The position numbers and the translations under genes are program-made. A stretch of DNA of 64,000 nt from Maccoyibacter intestinihominis (lineage in GTDB: Bacteria > Bacillota > Clostridia > Lachnospirales > Lachnospiraceae), in NCBI RefSeq assembly GCF_040096355.1, contig NZ_JBBMEX010000008.1, forward strand, positions 1 to 64,000. Direction: 5' to 3'. The notes beneath the pieces were generated by a model. The model saw only the letters and a list, made by a program, of their open reading frames with translations. It was not told the origin of the DNA and ran no database searches. Position 1 is the first letter of the stretch. Each line of letters begins with the position of its first letter. This document shows, piece after piece, positions 1-9,422 of the stretch.

Positions 1-1419
1 AAAGAGTGGAGGGGCACAACATTTTTCATAACTTGTTTGTGCCTTGAGCGAAGCGAAAGGAATGATAAAAACTATGAAAATAAAATGGAAGAAGCAAATG
101 CAGGTCTTCGTACAGGAAGCTATACATTTGACGGATATTTCAGCTATACTTATGGAAGCATCATGGATGCGGTACAGGAGTGGCAGATAAATAAAGGATA
201 TGCACCTTTTAATATCATGGATTTTGACAGCCGAACAACGCTTTATATGTTAGGAGGCGTAAAATATATTGCCAAATATGCAGATGGCGAAGAGAAAGAA
301 CCATGGGGTTACGAAGTAATAAAAGAGGAAACCGTGATACAGGGAGGAGAGGAGAAAAAAGTACAATTATTGAGAAATAAATACGAGCTCCCATTGATTT
401 ATTCCTATGCAAAAATTATTCCGGAGACCGATTACAAAAAGATGGCATCGTATGAAAAAGAAGAAGCGATGTTACAGGGATTGGTCATAGATAAAAAGAA
501 AAGTAGTGATTTAGCCACAGTTACACCTGAATTTGATGACACAGTCATTTTGGATACAAAGGAAATAAAAAGACAAATTCAGGAGCAAACAGGTGATACA
601 GGATTAGTAGAGTTAACGACCAAAGGAATAGAAAACAAACAGTCATCTACAACACTGACATTTGAAATTCCGGAAAAATATAAAAATTCCGAATTGTATC
701 TGTGTGTGAAGGGAATCCGATATATTCCAAAGAATCCTGGTGTTTATAAAGATGTATTGCTGGGAGATCAGAGCAGCCGGTATGATGAACGTGTATTTGA
801 TGAACGGTATAGGAATTATGGAAGAGCAAATCCAACGGCCATACTGAGGGTAAAGTATGGAAGTAATGTAAAGAAAAGTATGATCTGGGGGGCGAACAGC
901 CAGTATGATACCGGAGCCAGGGATATAGAAATTAACATGGGCTATTATGATAAGTCCCAAAAGAAGTTTTATCTGACATTAGAGGCTTTGGGGGAGTATC
1001 AGTTTTCTGAAATAGAAGTAGTGACACATTCTATGGACAATGTGGAAAAATATTATTCAGAAAGAAAGAAATATGCTGCTGAAAAGGTTCAAATCCGTGG
1101 AAATCAGGTTACCGGTGAAATTAAAGTAAAAGATAAGAGTATGGCATGTATAGCAATTCCTTATCATAAAGGTTGGAGTGCTACCGTGAATGGAAAAAAA
1201 GTCAATATTGTCAAAGCGAATGGAATGTATATGGCGGTACCATTGGAAGTAGGGTATAATAAGATTGTATTATCTTATACGATCCCGGGATTAAAGTATG
1301 GAATGATGATTTCAGGATTGGCACTGGTTGTATTGATTTTTTGGGAAAAAATCCGAAAATACAAAAGGAAACAAGTTCGAAAATATAAAAGAAAAAAAGT
1401 GAGGAAAAAAGTACGATGA
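1..1419 (+). CDS. YfhO-family membrane protein, C-terminal part (5' end outside window)
   Basis: The reading frame is open to the first base of the window, so this is the C-terminal part of a longer gene; the TTG at 37 is not a convincing start. The DSRTTLYMLGGVKYI stretch near residue 65 resembles the extracytoplasmic part of YfhO-type proteins, large multi-membrane proteins often linked to glycosylation of cell-wall polymers. What is visible is mostly a soluble beta-rich region. One membrane helix follows near residues 425-442, then a short Lys/Arg-rich cytoplasmic tail with a repeated RKYKRK motif. The stop overlaps the start of the next gene (ATGA), so the two are translationally coupled. 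The family call rests on motif memory, and the exact role is unknown. Confidence 0.7.
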   Translation, partial: KEWRGTTFFITCLCLERSERNDKNYENKMEEANAGLRTGSYTFDGYFSYTYGSIMDAVQEWQINKGYAPFNIMDFDSRTTLYMLGGVKYIAKYADGEEKEPWGYEVIKEETVIQGGEEKKVQLLRNKYELPLIYSYAKIIPETDYKKMASYEKEEAMLQGLVIDKKKSSDLATVTPEFDDTVILDTKEIKRQIQEQTGDTGLVELTTKGIENKQSSTTLTFEIPEKYKNSELYLCVKGIRYIPKNPGVYKDVLLGDQSSRYDERVFDERYRNYGRANPTAILRVKYGSNVKKSMIWGANSQYDTGARDIEINMGYYDKSQKKFYLTLEALGEYQFSEIEVVTHSMDNVEKYYSERKKYAAEKVQIRGNQVTGEIKVKDKSMACIAIPYHKGWSATVNGKKVNIVKANGMYMAVPLEVGYNKIVLSYTIPGLKYGMMISGLALVVLIFWEKIRKYKRKQVRKYKRKKVRKKVR

Positions 1420-2435
1420 AAATTATAGTTACAGGAGGAGCAGGGTTTATCGGAGGCAATTTTGTCCACTATATGTTAGACAGACATCCGGAGGATGAGA
1501 TTATCTGCGTAGATTGTCTGACTTATGCAGGAAATATGGAGACCTTAGCTTCCGTTATGGACAATCCGAAATTTCAGTTTGAAAAGTTGGATATTACAGA
1601 CCGAGAAGGAACCTACGGATTATTTGAAAGAGAACATCCGGACATTGTTGTGAATTTTGCGGCAGAGAGTCATGTGGACCGCTCCATTGAGAATCCGGAA
1701 ATCTTTTTAAAGACCAATATTTTAGGTACACAGGTCTTATTAGATGCCTGCCGTAAATATGGGATCAAAAGATATCATCAGGTATCTACCGATGAAGTCT
1801 ATGGGGATCTGCCGTTAGACAGACCGGATTTGTTCTTTACCGAGGAGACACCGATACATACTTCCAGCCCGTATTCTGCATCAAAGGCAAGCGCAGATCT
1901 GCTGGTACAGGCATATGGCAGAACCTATAAGCTGCCAATCAGTATTTCAAGATGTTCAAATAACTATGGACCATATCATTTTCCGGAAAAACTCATACCG
2001 CTGATGATCGCGAATGCGTTAAATGATAAGCCACTTCCGGTCTATGGGGAAGGAATCAATGTCAGAGACTGGCTCTATGTTGAAGACCACTGTGCTGCGA
2101 TCGATCTGATCATCCGCAATGGAAAAGAAGGCGAGGTCTATAACGTTGGCGGACATAATGAAATGCGAAATATTGACATTGTCAAACTGATCGTCAAGCA
2201 TTTAGGAAAATCCGAGGATCTGATCACGTTTGTTACGGACCGGGCAGGACATGATATGAGATATGCGATTGACCCGACAAAGATCCATCATGATTTAGGA
2301 TGGCTTCCGCAGACAAAGTTTGAGGATGGCATTCAAAAGACAATTGACTGGTATTTAAATAACCGTGAGTGGTGGGAAAATATCATTAGCGGAGAGTATC
2401 AGCAATATTATGAAAAAATGTATGGAAACAGATAG
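1416..2435 (+). CDS. rfbB: dTDP-glucose 4,6-dehydratase
   Basis: Converts dTDP-glucose to dTDP-4-keto-6-deoxyglucose, the branch point for dTDP-deoxysugars. It is an extended SDR protein of 339 aa, normal for the family. Visible motifs are the NAD-binding GGAGFIGGNF at residues 7-16, STDEVYGD (active-site Thr/Asp/Glu), and the catalytic YSASK with Tyr153 and Lys157. The start codon overlaps the previous stop. It is followed after 44 bases by rfbA, the enzyme that supplies its substrate. No rfbC or rfbD lies next to it, so L-rhamnose is not the evident product here; the following 2,3-dehydratase points to a 2,6-dideoxysugar instead. Confidence 0.95.
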   Translation: MKIIVTGGAGFIGGNFVHYMLDRHPEDEIICVDCLTYAGNMETLASVMDNPKFQFEKLDITDREGTYGLFEREHPDIVVNFAAESHVDRSIENPEIFLKTNILGTQVLLDACRKYGIKRYHQVSTDEVYGDLPLDRPDLFFTEETPIHTSSPYSASKASADLLVQAYGRTYKLPISISRCSNNYGPYHFPEKLIPLMIANALNDKPLPVYGEGINVRDWLYVEDHCAAIDLIIRNGKEGEVYNVGGHNEMRNIDIVKLIVKHLGKSEDLITFVTDRAGHDMRYAIDPTKIHHDLGWLPQTKFEDGIQKTIDWYLNNREWWENIISGEYQQYYEKMYGNR

Positions 2436-2479
2436 AATATTTTAGTAGAATAGAGCGAAAAACACAGGAGGAAATCTAT

Positions 2480-3349
2480 ATGAAGGGAATTATATTAGCA
2501 GGAGGTTCCGGTACAAGACTGTATCCGATTACAAAAGTAGTATCTAAGCAATTACTGCCGATTTATGACAAACCAATGATATATTATCCGTTATCAACGT
2601 TGATGTTAGCAGGTATCCGGGATATTTTGATCATATCAACGGTACATGATCTTCCGAATTTTCAGAAGTTGTTAGGTGATGGAAGCGATTATGGTATTCA
2701 ATTGACCTATGCCGTGCAGGATGCACCAAATGGATTAGCGGAGGCATTTATCATTGGGGAACGTTTTGTAGGGAAAGATAATGTGGCATTGATCTTAGGA
2801 GATAATATTTTCCATGCGAGAAACTTTTCCAGTGTGCTGAAGGAAGCTGCAAATTTAGAGAGTGGAGCAGTTGTCTTTGGTTATCCGGTAAAGAACCCAA
2901 AACAGTTCGGGATCGTTGAATTTGACAAGGATGGAAAGGTTCTTTCCATCGAGGAAAAGCCGGAAAATCCAAAGTCTAATTTTGCAGTTCCGGGGTTGTA
3001 TTTCTACGATAATAAGGTAATAGAGATCGCTAAAAATGTGAAGCCGTCGGCAAGAGGGGAACTTGAGATCACAGCCGTTAATAATGAGTATTTAAGACGT
3101 GGCGAACTCAAGGTAAGGGAGCTTGGTCGAGGCGTGGCATGGTTAGATACCGGTACATATGACGGAATGAAAGAAGCTACGGATTTTGTGGCAATTATGC
3201 AGAAACGTCAGGGATACTATGTATCCAGTATTGAAGAGATTGCATACCGCAGAGGTTATATCAATAAGCAGCAGTTATATCGCCTTGCAGAACCGCTTCG
3301 TAAGACAGAGTACGGACAGTATCTGTTAAGAGTACCGGAGGAAAAATAA
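2480..3349 (+). CDS. rfbA: glucose-1-phosphate thymidylyltransferase
   Basis: Makes dTDP-glucose from glucose-1-phosphate and dTTP, the first step of the dTDP-sugar pathway. Length is 289 aa, typical of RmlA. The nucleotide-binding signature GGSGTRLYPIT is at residues 8-18, followed by KQLLPIYDKPMIYYP; LGDNIFH (metal-binding Asp) and EEKPENPKSNFAVPGLYFYD are also present. A good ribosome site (aggagg) precedes the ATG. The stop codon (3347-3349) directly abuts the ATG of the next gene, indicating one operon with rfbB and the 2,3-dehydratase. Confidence 0.95.
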   Translation: MKGIILAGGSGTRLYPITKVVSKQLLPIYDKPMIYYPLSTLMLAGIRDILIISTVHDLPNFQKLLGDGSDYGIQLTYAVQDAPNGLAEAFIIGERFVGKDNVALILGDNIFHARNFSSVLKEAANLESGAVVFGYPVKNPKQFGIVEFDKDGKVLSIEEKPENPKSNFAVPGLYFYDNKVIEIAKNVKPSARGELEITAVNNEYLRRGELKVRELGRGVAWLDTGTYDGMKEATDFVAIMQKRQGYYVSSIEEIAYRRGYINKQQLYRLAEPLRKTEYGQYLLRVPEEK

Positions 3350-4744
3350 ATGAATACAGTTGTAGATATCGTAAGATCATGGGCGGCATCAGACAGTTCA
3401 GTTAATCCCACAAAAGAAATATTAGAGTGGGTAGAACAGAGAAATGCAACCGTAAAGGTTCGTATTGATAAGACTGATTTTGAAAAGGATGGTTTTTGGT
3501 ACTACAATGAGGAGGAAGGCTGTATCTGTAACAGGAATCACAGCTTTTTTTCCGTTTGTGGATATCAAAGAATCGAAGAAGGAAAAGTCATAATAGAACA
3601 GCCGATCATTATCCAGAATGAGATTGGTTATTTGGGTATTTTGTGTAAAAAAATAGACGGGGTTCTTCATTTTCTTATGCAGGCAAAAATAGAACCGGGA
3701 AATATCAATAAAATACAGATATCCCCTACTATTCAGGCGACAAAGAGCAATTTTACACAAAAACACGGAGGAGCCAAGCCACCATATTTAGACTATTTTA
3801 TGAATGCAGAACAGTATCATATTGTAGTAGATCAGATACAATCGGAACAGTCATCCAGATTTTATAAAAAGCGGAATCGAAATATTTTAGTAGAATTGGG
3901 AGAAGATGTAGAGGTTGAAGTACTGCCAAGTCATAAATGGATGACATTAGGGCAGATCAAAGAATTGATGAAAATCGATAATCTTGTCAATATGGACACA
4001 CGGACCGTACTTTCCTGTATTCCATATTCCACAGAGCAGCTGACAGCTTCAGAAAAAGCAGAGATCCGCTCCAGCTTTAAAGATGAGGCATTATATTGTT
4101 CCATGTTTGAGCCGTCAAGAGAAAATTTGATTCCAATCTTATATCGTTATATCAACAATTATAAAATGTTTGCAGAGGGAGAAACGAGACTGGTACCCTT
4201 GCATGAGTTAAAAGACTGGGAATTTACAGAGAATGAGATTCACTGTAAGCATGATTATGATTTTAAAGTGGTTTACTGTGATATTGAAATGGAAGGCCGG
4301 GAAGTAAAACAGTGGACACAGCCATTGTTTGAAGCTATTGGAATTGCTGTCTTTGGATTGTTTACCTGTGTAGAGAATGGGGTAAGAAAGTTCTTAGTAC
4401 ATGCAAAACCGGAAGTGGGCTGTCATGATTTTATAGAATTAGGACCAACCGTGCAGATGGAGCCATCTAACAAGAGTAATCGAAAGAATGAACTAGAAGA
4501 GTTCTTTTTTACAAAGTTAGAAGAGCAGCAAGGTATTAAAAAGAATGTTTTATTATCAGAAGAGGGCGGACGATTCTATCATGAGCAGAATCAGAATGTC
4601 ATCATTGAAGTTGAAAAAGAAGAAACCGGTGTATTGCCGGAGGGATACTTCTGGGTTGATTACGCAACCTTAAATCGGATGGTGCAGATTAATAACTGTC
4701 TGAATATACAGTTGCGGAACCTGTTGTCGTTGCTGGATATATAG
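3350..4744 (+). CDS. NDP-hexose 2,3-dehydratase family protein
   Basis: Resembles the TylX3/EvaA type of dTDP-4-keto-6-deoxyglucose 2,3-dehydratases, which remove the 2-hydroxyl in 2-deoxysugar synthesis. The 464-aa length fits. The protein is an internal duplication: residues about 1-220 and 235-464 align, with VELGEDVEVEVLPSHKWM and VEKEETGVLPEGYFWV at matching places, and each half ends in a similar helix (NLVNMDTRTVLSCI, NCLNIQLRNLLSLL). Known family members act with a 3-ketoreductase to give dTDP-4-keto-2,6-dideoxyglucose, and the next gene is of that class. This family is best known from antibiotic clusters, so its place in a gut-type glycan locus is notable. Confidence 0.88.
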   Translation: MNTVVDIVRSWAASDSSVNPTKEILEWVEQRNATVKVRIDKTDFEKDGFWYYNEEEGCICNRNHSFFSVCGYQRIEEGKVIIEQPIIIQNEIGYLGILCKKIDGVLHFLMQAKIEPGNINKIQISPTIQATKSNFTQKHGGAKPPYLDYFMNAEQYHIVVDQIQSEQSSRFYKKRNRNILVELGEDVEVEVLPSHKWMTLGQIKELMKIDNLVNMDTRTVLSCIPYSTEQLTASEKAEIRSSFKDEALYCSMFEPSRENLIPILYRYINNYKMFAEGETRLVPLHELKDWEFTENEIHCKHDYDFKVVYCDIEMEGREVKQWTQPLFEAIGIAVFGLFTCVENGVRKFLVHAKPEVGCHDFIELGPTVQMEPSNKSNRKNELEEFFFTKLEEQQGIKKNVLLSEEGGRFYHEQNQNVIIEVEKEETGVLPEGYFWVDYATLNRMVQINNCLNIQLRNLLSLLDI

Positions 4745-4797
4745 TTATGTGGATGGAAAATATACAGTATAGGAAATAGAGAAAGGAACAATAAGAT

Positions 4798-5769
4798 ATG
4801 ATAAAAATAGGAATACTGGGCTGTGCAGAAATTGCATTTCGCAGATTTTTGCCGGCATTGATGGAGAACAAGGAATTTGAATGTGTCTGTATTGCAGAGG
4901 AGTATGATAAATCGAAATTAGAGCAGTTTGAAAAAGAGTTTGGAATTAAGAGTGCAGAGAATTTTCAGGCAATCATTGAGGATGAAAATATTGATGCTGT
5001 TTATATTCCGTTGCCACCGGCGTTGCATTTTCCTTATGCAAAAGCAGCATTAGAACATGGAAAACATGTATTTGTGGAAAAACCGTCTACGATCAGTTAT
5101 GAACAAACGAGTGAACTGGTAGAAATTGCAAAGCAGAGAAACCTTGTATTACAGGAAAATTATATGTTCCAATATCATGCACAGATTGCAGAAATCCGGA
5201 AATTGTTAAAAGAGGGCTTGATAGGGGATATCCGTCTGATGAAAGCTTCTTTTGGATTCCCTCTTCGTGCAGCAAATGATTTCCGATATAATAAAGCTTT
5301 AGGAGGCGGAGCACTTTTAGATGCAGCAGGCTATGTGACCAAATTGGCGAGACTGATGCTTGGAAGCACGGTGAAAGTAGATACGGCAACTTTGAATGGA
5401 TTAGAAGGCTATGAAGTAGACATGTATGGAAGTGCAACATATTCAAATGAAGAGGGTGATGTACTTCAAGGTTCTTTTAGTATGGACAGTTATTACCAGT
5501 GTTGTTTAGAAGTATGGGGAAATAAGGGAAAGGCCTTTACCAACCGTATTTTTACGGCACCTCCGGGATATACACCAATCTTAGAGTTAGAGACAAACGA
5601 GGGAAAACAGCAGATTGAGTTGCCGGAAGACGCACATTTTGCACATTCTATTGAAAAATTTGCAGAGGCATTTGGAAATGACACATTGCGGATGAAAATG
5701 TATGAGGATTTATTGATCCAGGCACGGATGGTAGAAGATATTCGAATGATAAGCGGAAGTAGGAAATAA
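4798..5769 (+). CDS. Gfo/Idh/MocA-family oxidoreductase, probable NDP-hexose 3-ketoreductase
   Basis: A 323-aa NAD(P)-dependent oxidoreductase. The N-terminal Rossmann motif GILGCAEIAFRRFLPAL is at residues 4-20, and the family EKP motif lies in HVFVEKPSTIS near residue 95. The C-terminal half is the usual beta-sheet substrate domain (GGGALLDAAGY). Homologues such as TylC1 or KijD10 reduce the unstable 3-keto sugar made by 2,3-dehydratases, and the gene lies 53 bases after one. I infer that the pair makes dTDP-4-keto-2,6-dideoxy-D-glucose or its epimer; stereochemistry cannot be read from sequence. The next gene starts 3 bases after the stop. Confidence 0.85.
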   Translation: MIKIGILGCAEIAFRRFLPALMENKEFECVCIAEEYDKSKLEQFEKEFGIKSAENFQAIIEDENIDAVYIPLPPALHFPYAKAALEHGKHVFVEKPSTISYEQTSELVEIAKQRNLVLQENYMFQYHAQIAEIRKLLKEGLIGDIRLMKASFGFPLRAANDFRYNKALGGGALLDAAGYVTKLARLMLGSTVKVDTATLNGLEGYEVDMYGSATYSNEEGDVLQGSFSMDSYYQCCLEVWGNKGKAFTNRIFTAPPGYTPILELETNEGKQQIELPEDAHFAHSIEKFAEAFGNDTLRMKMYEDLLIQARMVEDIRMISGSRK

Positions 5770-5771
5770 AC

Positions 5772-6974
5772 ATGAAAAAGAAAAAAATTGCTGCAGATTT
5801 TCTATACTGTGTAGGTGCTGTGGGAATGATGAATGCCGTATTGCAGTTGATCGTATATCCGGTAATTAATAATCGTGTGGGTGAAAATGAGTTTGGAAAT
5901 ATGTTATTTTTGCTGGGGATTTTAAATATTTTAGCACCTTCTTTTGGACAGGGAACGGCAAATGCACGGTTGGTTATGCCGGAGCGTGAAACATTAAAAA
6001 ACAAAGAGTATATTTTAACATTAGGGATTTTTTCAATTATCTCGGCGGTGATATCAGGAATCGTGGGAGCAGCCAGAATTTCAACAGCAGTCGGAATTGT
6101 GATGTTTGTATATATCATTGTGATGTCCATTTATCGTATGTATGCATGTGTAGAATACCGGTTATCCCTGGAATTTAAAAGGCAGTTTGTATTTTACCTT
6201 GCGTTATCAATCGGATATATATTGGGATTACTGATATTTTGGAAAAGCGAACAATGGTATTGGGTATTTATTCTAGGTGAAACAATTGCTGTTTTATATG
6301 TTTTCTTAACAGGAAATGTGCTGCGTCATCAGAGTGAAAAAACAGAAGAACGTTTTAGCGAGGTCTTTAAAAGTGCATTTGTTTTATCTGCGTCCTACCT
6401 ATTGACAAACATCCTGCTGAATCTGGATCGGTTTATTCTTGCATATATGATCGACAGTGAAGCAGTTTCACAATATTATGTTTTGTCTCTATTGGGAAAG
6501 ACAATGGCAATTATCAGTGGACCGGTCAACAGTATCCTGATCGGGTACATTACCAAAGGAAACCAGAAGATTAAGACAAAGAGTTATCTGAAAGGTGTGG
6601 GATTGCTGGTGGGTTTTGGACTGCTTGCGCTGGTAGCATGCAGTATAGTGACCCCGATCTATATTAAAATTTTATATCCGAATTTATATGAGGCAGTTGT
6701 TGATCTAAATGTTCTTGTAAATGTAGCTCAGATATTTTATTTCCTGACAAATGTATTACTGGTCATTATCCTGACAATGTGTGAGATCAGATGGCAGTTT
6801 GTGATACAGGTTGTATATGCAGTTATATTTGTGGGATCAGCGATTGTATTGACGGCACAAAAGGGATTATTAGGATTTTCGATTGCTGCCTGCATATCCA
6901 GTATACTTTACTTCTTGTTGACGACAATCGTGGGATTCGTGTTTGCGAAAAAGAATGGAAATCGTCAGAAATAG
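5772..6974 (+). CDS. polysaccharide flippase (Wzx / MATE-like)
   Basis: A 400-aa, strongly hydrophobic protein with roughly 10-12 predicted membrane helices and short basic loops, the pattern of O-antigen/capsule repeat-unit flippases. It would move lipid-linked oligosaccharide across the cytoplasmic membrane. It starts 3 bases after the ketoreductase stop, so it is in the same operon. I see no polymerase (Wzy) in the window; it may lie upstream of base 1. The YASYLLTNILLNLDRFIL-like region near residue 210 (with DRF in a helix) is typical of the family. The family is clear but the exporter substrate is unknown. Confidence 0.8.
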   Translation: MKKKKIAADFLYCVGAVGMMNAVLQLIVYPVINNRVGENEFGNMLFLLGILNILAPSFGQGTANARLVMPERETLKNKEYILTLGIFSIISAVISGIVGAARISTAVGIVMFVYIIVMSIYRMYACVEYRLSLEFKRQFVFYLALSIGYILGLLIFWKSEQWYWVFILGETIAVLYVFLTGNVLRHQSEKTEERFSEVFKSAFVLSASYLLTNILLNLDRFILAYMIDSEAVSQYYVLSLLGKTMAIISGPVNSILIGYITKGNQKIKTKSYLKGVGLLVGFGLLALVACSIVTPIYIKILYPNLYEAVVDLNVLVNVAQIFYFLTNVLLVIILTMCEIRWQFVIQVVYAVIFVGSAIVLTAQKGLLGFSIAACISSILYFLLTTIVGFVFAKKNGNRQK

Positions 6975-7001
6975 GGCATAGATGCTAAACTTGGAAAAAT
7001 C

Positions 7002-7030
7002 TTGACGAATAAAGATGCATTGTCTATAAT
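7002..7030 (+). promoter_or_regulatory. sigma-A promoter for the aminotransferase/transketolase block
   Basis: TTGACG (7002-7007) and TATAAT (7025-7030) are separated by exactly 17 bases, about 55 bases before the ATG of the aminotransferase. This suggests that genes from 7085 onward form their own transcription unit, separate from the rfbB-flippase genes. Confidence 0.8.
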
Positions 7031-7084
7031 AAAAGAATATGTAAGGATTTATTTGTTGGATATAAAATTAGGAGCGAAAGTATT

Positions 7085-8185
7085 ATGAATAAAGTGATTA
7101 ATGTGGTGCGTGCGTCATTACCTCCATTTGAAGAATATGTAGAAGAGATTTCTGATATATGGGAGAGCAGATGGCTGACACATACGGGACCAAAACATCA
7201 GCAGTTAGAAAAAGACCTCGAAAGTTTTTTGGATACTCCGAATGTGGAATTGTTCTCTAATGGTCATATGGCATTGGAATTGGCATTAAGAGTTTTAAAA
7301 GTAAAAGGAGAAGTAATCACTACTCCTTTTACTTTTGCGTCTACAACACAGGCAATTGCAGATGTGGGATTAACACCTGTATTTTGTGATATCAATGAAA
7401 CAGATTACACAATGGATGTAGATAAGATCGAAGATTTGATCACAGAAAAAACAGAAGCAATTGTACCGGTTCATGTTTATGGAAATATTTGCGACTACAA
7501 AAAGATCGAAGAGATTGCTGAAAAACATCATTTGAAGGTGATCTATGATGCAGCACATGCATTTGGTGAAACAATCGATGGAAAAAATGTTGCAAATCTG
7601 GGTGATGTTTCTATGTTCAGTTTTCATGCAACAAAAGTATTTAACACGGTAGAAGGGGGAGGACTTACATTTGCGGATGACGCATTGTGTAAAGAGTTTG
7701 CGGCAATCCGCCAGTTTGGTATGTATGGAAAAGAGGATGCTGAGATGCTTGGCACAAATGCAAAAATGACAGAGTTTCATGCGGCAATGGGACTGTGTAA
7801 TTTACGACATGTGTTAGAGGAAATCAATAAGCGTAAAATGGCGTATGAACGTTATATAGAACGTTTAACAGGAGTGGAAGGAATCTACATATGTCCGCAA
7901 AAGGAAAATGTTTCCTATAATTATGCATATTTTCCGGTTCGTTTTAACGAAGAGATTTTCGGAAAATCAAGAGATCAGATGGCAAATGAATTGATACAGA
8001 ATGGAATTGTACCAAGGAAATATTTTTATCCGTTAACATCAGATTTTACAATTATAAAAGAGAAGTTTGTGGTTCAGGATACACCGATTGCTGGTAAAAT
8101 TGCAGATGAGATTTTGACACTTCCATTATATGCAGGCTTATCAGAGGAAGAAGTAGATCGGATTTGTGATATCGTAATGAAATAG
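7085..8185 (+). CDS. DegT/DnrJ/EryC1/StrS-family PLP aminotransferase
   Basis: A 366-aa sugar aminotransferase that would transfer an amino group to a keto-sugar nucleotide. The PLP lysine is Lys184 in SFHATKVFNTVEGG. The PLP-ring aspartate is Asp155 in YDAAHAFGE, and FSNGHMALELAL near residue 58 binds the phosphate. The length is usual for WecE/VioA/DesI-type enzymes. It is the first gene after a strong promoter. With the upstream dTDP-keto-dideoxysugar genes a 4-amino sugar is plausible, but a substrate made by the transketolase block cannot be excluded. The following ATP-grasp gene could acylate the new amine. Confidence 0.88.
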   Translation: MNKVINVVRASLPPFEEYVEEISDIWESRWLTHTGPKHQQLEKDLESFLDTPNVELFSNGHMALELALRVLKVKGEVITTPFTFASTTQAIADVGLTPVFCDINETDYTMDVDKIEDLITEKTEAIVPVHVYGNICDYKKIEEIAEKHHLKVIYDAAHAFGETIDGKNVANLGDVSMFSFHATKVFNTVEGGGLTFADDALCKEFAAIRQFGMYGKEDAEMLGTNAKMTEFHAAMGLCNLRHVLEEINKRKMAYERYIERLTGVEGIYICPQKENVSYNYAYFPVRFNEEIFGKSRDQMANELIQNGIVPRKYFYPLTSDFTIIKEKFVVQDTPIAGKIADEILTLPLYAGLSEEEVDRICDIVMK

Positions 8186-8205
8186 GATTGGAGAGAGAAA
8201 AGAAG

Positions 8206-9402
8206 ATGAAAAAGATACTTTTGCTTGGTGGAGCTAACACACAGATTCCGTCTATTTTAACAGCAAAAAAGATGGGATATTATACGATTACCTGTGATTA
8301 TCTTCCGGATAATCCGGGGCATAAGTTTGCAGATGAGTATCACAATGTTAGTACAACAGATAAAGAGGCAGTTCTTGCATTGGCAAAAGAACTTCAGATT
8401 GATGGAATTCTTGCGTATGCTACAGATGTTGCGGCAGCAACAGCAGCATATGTTTCAGAGGCAATGGGATTTCCGACCAGTCCTTATAAGTCAGTAGACA
8501 TTTTGACGAACAAGGATAAATTCAGAGCATTTTTAGAGGAAAATGGTTTTTGTACTCCTCGTGCCAGAGGATACAGTTCTGTTGAGGAAGCAAAGAAGGA
8601 CTTAGAGAATTTCAAATTTCCGGTTATGGTAAAACCGGTGGATTCAGCGGGCAGCAAGGGCGTAGCACGGATGGATGATGCAGGTCAGTTAGAAGAGCTG
8701 GTGGAAAATGCCCTTCAGTATTCCAGATGTAAACGTTTTATTATTGAGGAATATGTTGAAAAATACAGATATCAAATTGCAGGCGATGGATTTTCTGTTG
8801 ATGGAAAATTAGTTTTTCGTTGTTTTGCAAATGAGCATTTTAGTAATAAGGCAGCAAGCCCATATGTTCCGATCGGAGAGAGTTTTCCATATGATATGCC
8901 AAAAGAGGTGCATGAGAAAGTACATGCAGAAATTCAGAGGCTGCTCACATTATTAGACATGAAAACACAGGCATATAATTTTGATATCCGTATCGATAAG
9001 GATTATAATGTTTATCTCATGGAAGTCGGACCGCGTAACGGCGGTAATATGATCGCACAGGTAATAGAGAAAGCAACAGGTATACCATTTGTTGAATATA
9101 TGTTAAAAGCAGCTATGGGTGAAGACTGTTCAGAGCTGAAAATGGTAGAGCCGGAAGGATTTTGGTCCTGCTATATCTTACATACATTAAAAGAAGGCAA
9201 TTTTAAAAGAATCCAATATACGGATGAGATAAAGAAGAATATTGTGGAAGAACATATACATGTAAAGGAAGGGGAGAAACTGATCCCATTTACAGGTTCT
9301 AATGGTACGGTTGGTGTCCTCATTTTAAGATATGATTCTATGGAAGAAATGCTTCATAAGATGGACAATATGTATGATTATATTACAGTAGAGGTTGAGT
9401 AA
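8206..9402 (+). CDS. ATP-grasp ligase (first of two)
   Basis: ATP-grasp enzymes join a carboxylate to an amine or other nucleophile through an acyl-phosphate. I start it at ATG 8206 (398 aa, MKKILLLGGANTQIP), after ggagag; the TTG at 8188 lies within the ribosome-site region. The N-terminal Rossmann-like fold resembles carbamoyl-phosphate synthase/PurK. The ATP-binding strand is VMVKPVDSAGSKGVARM near residue 140. The metal-binding site is DIRIDKDYNVYLMEVGPRNG near residue 260. Substrates are unknown. It sits between an aminotransferase and a glycosyltransferase, so ligation of an acid to an amino sugar is a reasonable inference. Confidence 0.82.
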   Translation: MKKILLLGGANTQIPSILTAKKMGYYTITCDYLPDNPGHKFADEYHNVSTTDKEAVLALAKELQIDGILAYATDVAAATAAYVSEAMGFPTSPYKSVDILTNKDKFRAFLEENGFCTPRARGYSSVEEAKKDLENFKFPVMVKPVDSAGSKGVARMDDAGQLEELVENALQYSRCKRFIIEEYVEKYRYQIAGDGFSVDGKLVFRCFANEHFSNKAASPYVPIGESFPYDMPKEVHEKVHAEIQRLLTLLDMKTQAYNFDIRIDKDYNVYLMEVGPRNGGNMIAQVIEKATGIPFVEYMLKAAMGEDCSELKMVEPEGFWSCYILHTLKEGNFKRIQYTDEIKKNIVEEHIHVKEGEKLIPFTGSNGTVGVLILRYDSMEEMLHKMDNMYDYITVEVE

Positions 9403-9422
9403 TTCTAGAATTGAGGAAAAGT

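Noticed and set aside
37..39. TTG start for the YfhO-like protein
   Set aside because: The frame is open upstream to base 1, so the gene is only cut by the window; there is no ribosome site before the TTG.
8188..8205. TTG start for the first ATP-grasp gene
   Set aside because: It lies on the ribosome-binding sequence of the ATG at 8206, which begins the family-like MKKILLLGG.
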